64,000 nt of DNA from an uncultured Pelagibacteraceae bacterium (GTDB lineage: Bacteria > Pseudomonadota > Alphaproteobacteria > Pelagibacterales > Pelagibacteraceae): positions 32,313-96,312 of the forward strand of contig CABZCA010000005.1 in the NCBI GenBank assembly GCA_902524115.1. The letters run 5' to 3'. Below are positions 17,348-24,895 of the stretch, piece after piece. Numbering within the stretch: the stretch's first letter is position 1; the number at the start of each line of letters is the position of its first letter. The notes beneath the pieces were generated by a model. That model searched no databases. It was not told where the DNA came from and saw only the letters and a list, made by a program, of their open reading frames with translations. The translations under genes and the position numbers were made by a program.

Positions 17348-18364
17348 ATGTTAAAATTAATAACAAAAATAACTGCTGCTATTGCTGTAGTGTCTATTGC
17401 TTTATTTGGTTCTGCTAACGCAAAAACTCTGAAAATAGAAACTCACTTTACAGCTAGTTCACCAAATGGTGAAGTGGCAGCTCAATTCGCTAAAAATGTT
17501 GAAAAGTTTTCTGGCGGAAGTTTAAAAGTACAAATGTTTTACTCATCATCTGTAACAGGAAAATCTGCTGAGGTATTTAACTCTGCACAAACTGGAATTA
17601 TTGATTGTGATATGACAGGTGCTGGATATCAAACGGGTAAAAATGCTGCATTCCAATTTGCAGGTGACGTTATGGGTGGATATGATAACCCATATCAACA
17701 ATATGACTTCTTAAAGTTCCCGGGAGCTCAAGAAGCTGTTGATGCACTATACAATAAATATGGAATGACTTTAATTGGTTGGTGGATACCAGGACATGAG
17801 TCTTTAATATCTAGCAAACCAATCCCAGATGTTGCATCTATCAAAGACTTTAAATTTAGATCGCCTCCAGGAATGGAAAGTATGATCTTTACAGCATTAG
17901 GTGCTAAGCCGATCGTGATGGATTTTGGTGAAGTTCCAACTGCTTTACAAACTGGTCTAATTGATGGTGCGGATTATTCATCTTTAGCTACAAACTATGC
18001 AGGTGGACACTATGAGCAAAATAAATATGCTACATATCCAGGTTTCCACTCTATGCCAGCTGACCACTTGGCTTGTAATTCAAAAGTTTGGAATAAGTTA
18101 AAGCCTCATGAACAAGGTGCAATGTTAGCTGCAATCGAGATCTGCGGTAGAACAATCACTAGTTTAGTTGAGAGAAAAAATGCTGAAGCAGTCAAAGCTT
18201 TAAATGCTATGGGTGTCACTCTTCATGACTGGTCTAGAGAAGATAGACTTAAGTTCAGAAATGCTGCACTTGGCGCTTGGGAAGAATGGAAGAAAAAATC
18301 TCCTGAAGCTGCTGCTCTTATTGAGATACACAAAGCTTACATGAAAGCTAACGGTATCCTATAA
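17348..18364 (+). CDS. dctP: TRAP transporter substrate-binding protein (DctP family)
   Basis: A 338-residue periplasmic protein with a signal peptide ending at about residue 25 (GSANA-KTLK). The conserved FRSPPGMES segment near residue 173 carries the arginine that binds the substrate carboxylate, and the following MDFGEVPTALQTGLIDGADYS is the DctP signature region. It binds an organic acid and hands it to DctQM, driven by the sodium gradient. The long neighbouring set of sugar-acid enzymes suggests an aldonate or uronate, not a C4-dicarboxylate. It is followed by a terminator-type hairpin at 18389-18410. Confidence 0.87.
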   Translation: MLKLITKITAAIAVVSIALFGSANAKTLKIETHFTASSPNGEVAAQFAKNVEKFSGGSLKVQMFYSSSVTGKSAEVFNSAQTGIIDCDMTGAGYQTGKNAAFQFAGDVMGGYDNPYQQYDFLKFPGAQEAVDALYNKYGMTLIGWWIPGHESLISSKPIPDVASIKDFKFRSPPGMESMIFTALGAKPIVMDFGEVPTALQTGLIDGADYSSLATNYAGGHYEQNKYATYPGFHSMPADHLACNSKVWNKLKPHEQGAMLAAIEICGRTITSLVERKNAEAVKALNAMGVTLHDWSREDRLKFRNAALGAWEEWKKKSPEAAALIEIHKAYMKANGIL

Positions 18365-18388
18365 TTATTAGCAACATAAAAAAATATT

Positions 18389-18410
18389 GAAGGGCCTGAG
18401 ATGGCCCTTC
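18389..18410 (+). terminator. Intrinsic terminator or attenuator between dctP and dctQ
   Basis: GAAGGGCC (18389-18396) pairs perfectly with GGCCCTTC (18403-18410) around a TGAGAT loop, followed by a short TTATT tail. It lies 24 bases after the dctP stop and 22 bases before dctQ. Confidence 0.75.
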
Positions 18411-18432
18411 TTATTAAACAATTTTTTTGCCA

Positions 18433-19017
18433 ATGGACGATAAAGAGCTTCAAGATAAACAATTAAAAGAGCAAAGTGAAAAAGTTGCAAGTAAAGACGA
18501 TTTTCCAATATTTTGGATAGATAGAATTTCTCTATTTTTAAGTCATACAATAAAATATTTAATTCCTTTAATAGTACTTGTGATGATGTACGAAATTTTC
18601 ATGAGATATGTCTTGTTTAAACCTACCTTATGGGCCAATGAATTATGTCTATGGTTGGCTGGTGTTTGTTATTTAGTCGGGGGCATATATGCAACAAGAT
18701 TAAGAAGCCATATTAGAATAGTATTATTATACGATTATGTTGGTAGACCAACACAGCGAATATTTGATCTAATCAGCACTATTGTTATTGTTCTTTTTGC
18801 AGGGGCTGTAATTTATGGTGGTATGGAGGATGCTTACAGATCATTTGTAAACTGGGAGAGATTTGCAACGTATTGGGATCCACCGATACCAGCTACTATG
18901 AAACCACTTACACTAATATGTGTATTTCTTATTGCACTTCAGTCTATTAACAATTTAATAATTGATTGGAGAAATCCTAAAGAAAGACAATACGATCCCG
19001 CTAAAGATTTAGAATAA
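18433..19017 (+). CDS. dctQ: TRAP transporter small permease (DctQ family)
   Basis: A membrane protein of about 194 residues with four hydrophobic segments after a charged cytoplasmic N-terminus of about 30 residues. The conserved RYVLFKPTLWANELCLWLAG segment (arginine, tryptophan and glutamate) is typical of DctQ. The ATG at 18433 is preferred over a TTG two codons upstream. It bridges DctP and DctM in the inner membrane; dctM begins one base after its stop. Confidence 0.82.
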   Translation: MDDKELQDKQLKEQSEKVASKDDFPIFWIDRISLFLSHTIKYLIPLIVLVMMYEIFMRYVLFKPTLWANELCLWLAGVCYLVGGIYATRLRSHIRIVLLYDYVGRPTQRIFDLISTIVIVLFAGAVIYGGMEDAYRSFVNWERFATYWDPPIPATMKPLTLICVFLIALQSINNLIIDWRNPKERQYDPAKDLE

Positions 19018-19018
19018 A

Positions 19019-20341
19019 ATGGAATTTGAAATAGGAACACTCTCGATAATACTGATTGTTGGATTGCTAGCCCTTATAGCTATTGGTGTTCCAATGGGTT
19101 TCGCCTCAGGTTTTATGGGAGCAGTACTCGTATTTTTATATATAGGTGAGCATGCATTAGGAATTCTACTTTCAAGATATTATTCGCTTGTTGTAACGTA
19201 TTCTTTCTTATCAGTACCCTTATTTATATTTATGGCCTCCTTACTTGAACGCTCAAATATAGCGAGAGATTTATATGATGCATTAAATGCTTGGTTAAGA
19301 AAAACTAGAGGAGGAGTTGGTGTTGTTACTGCAATCATGGCAACAATTATGGCTGCGATGAGTGGAATTATTGGAGGAGAAATAGTTTTACTAGGGCTGA
19401 TTGCACTGCCGCAGATGTTGAGATTAAAATATGATCAAGACATGTCTATTGGTATTATTTGTGCATCAGGTTCTCTAGGTACTATGATACCTCCGTCTAT
19501 TGTTTTAATTATTTACGGATTGACAACAGAAACATCAATTACAATGTTATTTCAAGAAGCTATTGTTCCAGGTTTAATGATTTCAGGTTTAATAATTACA
19601 TACATTCTAATACGAACAAGATTACAACCGCATCTTGCACCATTAAGTGATGAGCCAGCTTTAACTTTAAAAGAAAAAATGTCTTACCTTCCAGGGCTAC
19701 TACCACCAATTGGTATTGTAATAATTGTTTTAGGTTCAATTTATTCTGGAATAACAGGTATCACCGAAGCAGCTGGAATGGGTGTAGTTGCAACATTAAT
19801 TATAATAGCTGCAAGAAAAGAGCTTACATGGTTTTTATTTAAAGATGCACTTGTTAGAACTTTTAAAGCATCAGGTACGATTTTAACAATTACATTTGGA
19901 GCTACAGTTTTAGCTGGAGCTTATTCTTTAGCGGGTGGACCAACTTATGTAGCTGAAACTATTTTAGCTTATGATTTAAAACCAATGTATTTAATCTTTA
20001 TGATGCAAGTAATGTTTTTAATAATGGGTGCTTTTATGGATTGGGTTGGAATTGTTCTTCTAGCAATGCCTGTGTTTTTACCAATAGTTCTTGCACTTGG
20101 TTTTGATCCTATTTGGTTTGGAATACTATTTTGTGTTAATATGCAGGTATCATTTTTAAGCCCACCTTTTGGTCCAGCAGCTTTTTATTTAAAATCAGTA
20201 GCACCTCCACATATTTCATTAACAGATATTTTCAGAGGATTTGCTCCATTCGTAGTAATTCAGTTAATTGTTTTAGCATGTGTAATGTACTTTCCAGAAG
20301 CAATGACACAAAATTTCCACGAATTCGTACCTAAAAAATAA
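19019..20341 (+). CDS. dctM: TRAP transporter large permease (DctM family)
   Basis: A 440-residue polytopic membrane protein with about 12 hydrophobic segments. Family motifs include PLFIFMASLLERSNIARDLY near residue 65, the SGSLGTMIPPSIVLIIYG segment near 150, and SFLSPPFGPAAFYLKSVAP near 378. It forms the sodium-coupled elevator-type transport channel with DctQ. The following garR-like gene begins at the base after the stop, placing the TRAP system and the catabolic genes in one transcript. Confidence 0.9.
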   Translation: MEFEIGTLSIILIVGLLALIAIGVPMGFASGFMGAVLVFLYIGEHALGILLSRYYSLVVTYSFLSVPLFIFMASLLERSNIARDLYDALNAWLRKTRGGVGVVTAIMATIMAAMSGIIGGEIVLLGLIALPQMLRLKYDQDMSIGIICASGSLGTMIPPSIVLIIYGLTTETSITMLFQEAIVPGLMISGLIITYILIRTRLQPHLAPLSDEPALTLKEKMSYLPGLLPPIGIVIIVLGSIYSGITGITEAAGMGVVATLIIIAARKELTWFLFKDALVRTFKASGTILTITFGATVLAGAYSLAGGPTYVAETILAYDLKPMYLIFMMQVMFLIMGAFMDWVGIVLLAMPVFLPIVLALGFDPIWFGILFCVNMQVSFLSPPFGPAAFYLKSVAPPHISLTDIFRGFAPFVVIQLIVLACVMYFPEAMTQNFHEFVPKK

Positions 20342-21214
20342 ATGACAAAAAATATAGGTTTTATAGGCATAGGCCTGATGGGTCTGCCAATGTCTAAAAA
20401 TATAGTAAAGGCTGGATATAATTTAACAGTATTCAATAGATCAAAGAATAAAGCAGAACCACTAAAAGAATTTGGAGCAAAAATTTCAAATACATTAAAA
20501 GATGCTGTAGATGGAAGTGATATTGTTATCACAATGTTAACAGATGATACTGCTGTGGATACGGTGATGAACAATACTGATTTTTTAGAAAACTTAAAAT
20601 CTGGTTCAATAGTTATCGATATGAGTTCAGTTAAACCAACTACTGCAAAAAAACATGGTAATAATTTAAAATTAAAAAATATAAATTATTTGGATGCACC
20701 TGTATCTGGAGGAACAATTGGTGCAGAGGAAGCATCATTGGCTATAATGGTTGGAGGAGAGCAAAATATTTTTGATGATGCATTTGATATTTTAAAAACA
20801 ATGGGTAATCCAACATTAGTTGGTCCAATTGGAAGTGGACAAGTATCAAAATTAGCAAATCAAATTATTGTTGGTTTAGCAATAGGCGCTGTGGCAGAGG
20901 CCGTGACTCTTTGTGAAAAAGCAGGAGCTGATCCAAATAAAATGATTAAAGCTTTGTCAGGTGGTTGGGCAGACAGTAAAGTTTTACAAACACATGGAAA
21001 AAGAATGATCGATAAAGATTTTACTCCAAAAGGCAAAACATCTGGTCAATTAAAAGATATGAATAATATCTTAGAATGTGCCAATAATTATAATACTCAT
21101 TTACCTATTTCAAATTTGGTTAAAGAAATGTATAAATCTCTTGTTGATAACGGACATGGTGAAACAGACCATAGTTCACTTTATAAAGAAATTGAAAGGA
21201 TAAATAATAAATGA
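20342..21214 (+). CDS. NAD(P)-dependent beta-hydroxyacid dehydrogenase (GarR/GlxR-like)
   Basis: A 290-residue enzyme of the 3-hydroxyisobutyrate dehydrogenase family. The cofactor motif GFIGIGLMGLPM is at residues 5-16, the substrate loop DAPVSGGTIGAEEAS near 118-132, and the catalytic lysine in GSGQVSKLANQ near residue 170. The most likely reaction is reduction of tartronate semialdehyde to D-glycerate, as in galactarate and glyoxylate metabolism, but other beta-hydroxyacids are possible. It overlaps the next SDR gene by 4 bases. Confidence 0.8.
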   Translation: MTKNIGFIGIGLMGLPMSKNIVKAGYNLTVFNRSKNKAEPLKEFGAKISNTLKDAVDGSDIVITMLTDDTAVDTVMNNTDFLENLKSGSIVIDMSSVKPTTAKKHGNNLKLKNINYLDAPVSGGTIGAEEASLAIMVGGEQNIFDDAFDILKTMGNPTLVGPIGSGQVSKLANQIIVGLAIGAVAEAVTLCEKAGADPNKMIKALSGGWADSKVLQTHGKRMIDKDFTPKGKTSGQLKDMNNILECANNYNTHLPISNLVKEMYKSLVDNGHGETDHSSLYKEIERINNK

Positions 21215-21954
21215 GTGGAAGATTAGAAGGTAAAAAAATTGTAGTTACAGCAGCAGGCCAAGGTATCGGAAAAGCAACAGCAATCGCTTTTCATAATGAA
21301 GGGGCCCATGTAATAGCAACAGATTTGAATGAAAAAACTTTAGCTGATTTAAATAAAGAATATCCTAATATTAAAATTAAAACTTTAGACTCTACAGACA
21401 ACAAAGCAATTTTAGATTTTGTTAAAACACTCGATGAAGTAAATGTTCTATTTAATGCAGTAGGATTTGTTCATCATGGAACAATTTTAGATTGTGAAGA
21501 AAAAGATTGGGATTTTTCTTTTGATGTAAACATTAAATCTATGTATTTCATGTGCAGAGCAATTTTACCGTTAATGGTGAAGCAAAATGGTGGAAGTATA
21601 ATCAATGTTTCGTCTATTGCCTCCAGTTTAAAAGGTTTACCAAATAGATTTGTTTACGGCGCCTCAAAAGCTGCAATTATTGGGTTAACTAAGTCTATAG
21701 CTTCAGACTTTGTAAAACAAAATATTAGATGTAATTCAATAGCACCAGGAACAGTTTTCTCTCCTTCTTGGCAAGATAGAGTAAACCAGAGTCCTGATCC
21801 TGTTCAAGCTAAGAAAGATTTCATAGCAAGACAACCTATGGGAAGACTAGGAACAGCTGAAGAAATTGCTTCTATGGCTATTTATTTAGCTGGCGATGAA
21901 TCGACATTTACAACAGGAAATACATTTTCTGTAGATGGTGGAATGACAATTTAA
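21211..21954 (+). CDS. SDR dehydrogenase, 2-keto-3-deoxy-L-fuconate dehydrogenase-like
   Basis: A 247-residue SDR with VVTAAGQGIGKATA at residues 11-24, NAVGFVHHGTILDCEEKDWDFSF near 85-107, and the catalytic VSSIAS...YGASKAA set around 131-155. The FVHHGTILDCEEKDW and ARQPMGRLGTAEEIA segments are the diagnostic pattern of the 2-keto-3-deoxy-L-fuconate dehydrogenase group, which makes 2,4-diketo-3-deoxy acids. Its neighbours (FAH hydrolase, acid-sugar dehydratase and lactonase) are the other steps of that route. Rhamnonate- or arabinonate-derived substrates are equally possible. Confidence 0.82.
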   Translation: MSGRLEGKKIVVTAAGQGIGKATAIAFHNEGAHVIATDLNEKTLADLNKEYPNIKIKTLDSTDNKAILDFVKTLDEVNVLFNAVGFVHHGTILDCEEKDWDFSFDVNIKSMYFMCRAILPLMVKQNGGSIINVSSIASSLKGLPNRFVYGASKAAIIGLTKSIASDFVKQNIRCNSIAPGTVFSPSWQDRVNQSPDPVQAKKDFIARQPMGRLGTAEEIASMAIYLAGDESTFTTGNTFSVDGGMTI

Positions 21955-21970
21955 ATATAAAGGAGAAACA

Positions 21971-22813
21971 ATGAAACTATTAAGAGTAGGTGAAAAAGGA
22001 AAAGAAAAACCAGCAATGTTAGACGCTGACGGAAAAATAAGAGATATAAGTTCTCACATAAACGACTTAAACCCAAAAAATTTAAATTTTGAAACAATTT
22101 CAACAATTCAAAACGGAGACACATCAAGTCTTCCTGAGCTTTCATCTAATCAAAGAATAGGTTCATGTATTACAAGTCCTGGAAAATTTGTAGCAATAGG
22201 ACTTAATTATTCAGATCATGCAGCTGAAGTCGGTGCCGATATTCCTAAAGAACCAATAATGTTTATGAAAGCTACTAGCTCAATGTGCGGTCCTAATGAT
22301 GATGTAGAAATAGTCCCTGGATCAAAAAAACTAGATTGGGAAGTTGAACTTGGAATTGTAATTGGAAAAGAAGCAAAACATATTTCAGAAAGTCAATCAC
22401 AAGATCATATTTTAGGATATTGTTTAGTAAATGATGTTAGTGAACGAGAATGGCAAATTGAAAAAATGGGACAATGGGTTAAAGGAAAGTCTCACGATAC
22501 TTACGGACCTACTGGGCCTTACTTAGTAACCAAGGATGAAATTAAAGATATTAATAATTTAAAGATGATGTTGGATGTAAATGGCGAAAGAATGCAAACA
22601 GGAAATACAAGTACTATGATTTTTAATGTAGATATCATCGTATCTTATGTGAGTAAATTCATGTCATTACAACCTGGAGATATTATAACTACAGGTACTC
22701 CACCAGGAGTAGGTATGGGAAGAAAACCCCAAGTATTTTTAAAAGCTGGTGATGAAATGAAATTATCTATAGAAAATTTAGGAGAACAGAGCTCTAAAGT
22801 AGTTGCTGTTTAA
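21971..22813 (+). CDS. Fumarylacetoacetate hydrolase-family protein, 2,4-diketo-3-deoxy-sugar-acid hydrolase-like
   Basis: A 280-residue FAH protein. An N-terminal domain of about 70 residues precedes the catalytic domain, which begins CITSPGKFVAIGLNYSDHAAEVG near residue 60. The metal ligands are in DWEVELGIVIG (two Glu) and VNDVSEREW (Asp). The C-terminal TTGTPPGVGMGRKPQVFLK motif is typical of the branch that cleaves 2,4-diketo-3-deoxy-L-fuconate or -rhamnonate to pyruvate plus a hydroxyacid. An AAGGAGAAAC ribosome site precedes the ATG. Confidence 0.82.
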   Translation: MKLLRVGEKGKEKPAMLDADGKIRDISSHINDLNPKNLNFETISTIQNGDTSSLPELSSNQRIGSCITSPGKFVAIGLNYSDHAAEVGADIPKEPIMFMKATSSMCGPNDDVEIVPGSKKLDWEVELGIVIGKEAKHISESQSQDHILGYCLVNDVSEREWQIEKMGQWVKGKSHDTYGPTGPYLVTKDEIKDINNLKMMLDVNGERMQTGNTSTMIFNVDIIVSYVSKFMSLQPGDIITTGTPPGVGMGRKPQVFLKAGDEMKLSIENLGEQSSKVVAV

Positions 22814-22818
22814 TAATC

Positions 22819-23991
22819 GTGAAGATAACCTCAATCAAAAGTCATGTACTTAGATATGAGTTGGATAAAGAACTAGGATACTCACAACAATATTACAAAC
22901 ATAGAACTGCACATTTAGTAGAAGTAGAGACTGATGACGGTATCACAGGTTGGGGAGAGTGCTTTGGGCCTGGAAATATAGCACTTGCAAATAAATATAT
23001 TGTTGAAAAAGTAATACAGCCTTTAATAATAGGAGAAGATCCAATTAATAAAGAATATATTTGGCATAAAGTTTATAATTTACTTAGAGATAGCGGTCAA
23101 AAAGGAATGCCTATTCAGGCATTATCAGGAATTGATATAGCATTGTGGGATATACTAGCGAAAAAAGCGAAATTGCCTCTCTATCAATTGTTAGGTGGCA
23201 AAACCAATAACAAAATTCCAGTTTATGGTTATGGAATGATGCTACAAAAAAAATCTGTCAAAGAATTATGTGAATTATTCAAAAAAGAAGCAAATCAAAT
23301 AAAAGAAAAAAACTTTAAGGCGATGAAGATGAAAGTTGGTTTAGGTCCAAAAGAAGATTTAAAGTTAGTAAGCGCAGTAAGAGAAGCAATTGGGGACAAT
23401 TTTAAACTAATGGTCGATGCCAATCATGCTTATAACAAAAATGATGCTTTGTACGTAGGTAAAGGATTAGATGAAATGGAAATTTATTGGTTTGAGGAAC
23501 CTGTGGCACCAGAGGATTATGATGGATACAAAGAACTTAAAGAAAAATTAAAAACAAATATTGCTGGTGGTGAAGCAGAGTTCACAAAATATGGTTGGAA
23601 CCAATTAATTAAAAATAATTGCATTGATATAGCCCAACCAGAAGTTTGTGGTTTAGGTGGAATAACAGAATATTTAAAAGTATCAGCATTAGCTCAGTCG
23701 AATTTTATCCCAATTGTTAATCATGTATGGGGTACAGCTTTAAGTGTAGCAGTAAATCTGCATTTAATTACTTCTTTACCAGATATGCCAGGTGGACTAT
23801 TTCCAACAAAATCAATGTTAGAATTCGATACCACTGAAAAAAATATTTTTATTACAGATCTTGCTGAAGAAAAATTTTCAATTTTAGATCAGGTTAAAGA
23901 TAAAGATGGATTTGCTTCCCCATTAGAAAATATAGGAATTGGAATTAATCCAAAAAAAGATTTTATAAAAGAATACGCGTATAATGGCTAA
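22819..23991 (+). CDS. Enolase-superfamily (mandelate racemase subgroup) sugar-acid dehydratase
   Basis: A 390-residue enzyme with a GTG start. The residues of the mandelate racemase subgroup are visible: K170 and K172 (MKMKVG), metal ligands D200 (MVDANHAY), E226 (WFEEPVAP) and E252 (AGGEAEF), and H302 (IVNHVWGTAL). It would abstract the alpha proton of an aldonate and eliminate water to give a 2-keto-3-deoxy acid, which the adjacent SDR and FAH proteins then process. The exact substrate cannot be read. The gene overlaps the lactonase gene by 8 bases. Confidence 0.82.
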   Translation: MKITSIKSHVLRYELDKELGYSQQYYKHRTAHLVEVETDDGITGWGECFGPGNIALANKYIVEKVIQPLIIGEDPINKEYIWHKVYNLLRDSGQKGMPIQALSGIDIALWDILAKKAKLPLYQLLGGKTNNKIPVYGYGMMLQKKSVKELCELFKKEANQIKEKNFKAMKMKVGLGPKEDLKLVSAVREAIGDNFKLMVDANHAYNKNDALYVGKGLDEMEIYWFEEPVAPEDYDGYKELKEKLKTNIAGGEAEFTKYGWNQLIKNNCIDIAQPEVCGLGGITEYLKVSALAQSNFIPIVNHVWGTALSVAVNLHLITSLPDMPGGLFPTKSMLEFDTTEKNIFITDLAEEKFSILDQVKDKDGFASPLENIGIGINPKKDFIKEYAYNG

Positions 23992-24895
23992 GATTATAAC
24001 TTCAAAACCTGAAGTTTTGTGGAATTTAAAATGTACATTAGGTGAAGGTACTTCGTGGGTCAAAGAGCATAATTCAATTTATTTTACAGACACCAAAAAA
24101 AAAAGAATTCATATTTTAAATTTTAAAAATAAAAAAAAAGAAACTATTAAAGTAAATAAAGAAATAGGATTTTTAGCTCATATTAAAAATAATATATTTA
24201 TATTAGGTCTTCAAGGTGAATTAAGAATAGTTAATTTAAAAAGTAAAAAAAAAATTAAATCTATAGCCATTGAAAAGTCATTAAAAATGAACAGGATTAA
24301 TGATGGCAAAACAGATCTTAATGGGAAACTTTGGTTTGGAACCATGGATAACCCTGAAAGAAATATTCCAAATGGATCTCTTTATTGTCTCGATAAAAAA
24401 TTTAATCTTAAAAAAGTAGATGACAATTACATGATAACTAATGGTCCAGCATTTATTGATAAAAAAAACTTTTACCATACAGATAGTAGAAAAAAGGTAA
24501 TCTACAAAATTAAGATAGATAAAAATGCAGATATAATAAGTAAAAAAATATTTAAAAGATTTTCAAATAAGGAAGGAGTGCCAGATGGCATGACCTTGGA
24601 TAAAGCTGGAAATTTATGGGTATGCCAATTTCACGGAGCTTGCGTAAGTGTTTTAAATAAATTTGCTAAACAGATACATAAGATCAATTTACCCGCTAAA
24701 AATATTACTAATTGTGCCTTTGGGGGTCCAAAAAATTCAGATTTATTTGTCACATCTGCATTAAAAGGCATGAAAAACAGTGAAATTAAAAAATTTAAAT
24801 TTTCGGGAAGTTTATTTAAAATACAAACTAATGCTATTGGTATAAACCAGAAAAAGTTTGTAATTAAAAATGTTAAAAAGAGACCTCTATTATGA
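23984..24895 (+). CDS. SMP-30/gluconolactonase-family lactonase
   Basis: A 303-residue six-bladed propeller protein, lysine-rich as is usual in this genome. Metal ligands are seen in LGEGTSW (Glu near residue 18), ITNGPAF (Asn) and GVPDGM (Asp), and the RINDGKTDLNGKLWFGTM segment carries the substrate-lid Asn and Asp. It hydrolyses an aldono-1,4- or 1,5-lactone to the free acid, the step before the dehydratase. It is the last gene of the TRAP-linked group and overlaps the ppc gene by 26 bases. Confidence 0.82.
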   Translation: MAKIITSKPEVLWNLKCTLGEGTSWVKEHNSIYFTDTKKKRIHILNFKNKKKETIKVNKEIGFLAHIKNNIFILGLQGELRIVNLKSKKKIKSIAIEKSLKMNRINDGKTDLNGKLWFGTMDNPERNIPNGSLYCLDKKFNLKKVDDNYMITNGPAFIDKKNFYHTDSRKKVIYKIKIDKNADIISKKIFKRFSNKEGVPDGMTLDKAGNLWVCQFHGACVSVLNKFAKQIHKINLPAKNITNCAFGGPKNSDLFVTSALKGMKNSEIKKFKFSGSLFKIQTNAIGINQKKFVIKNVKKRPLL

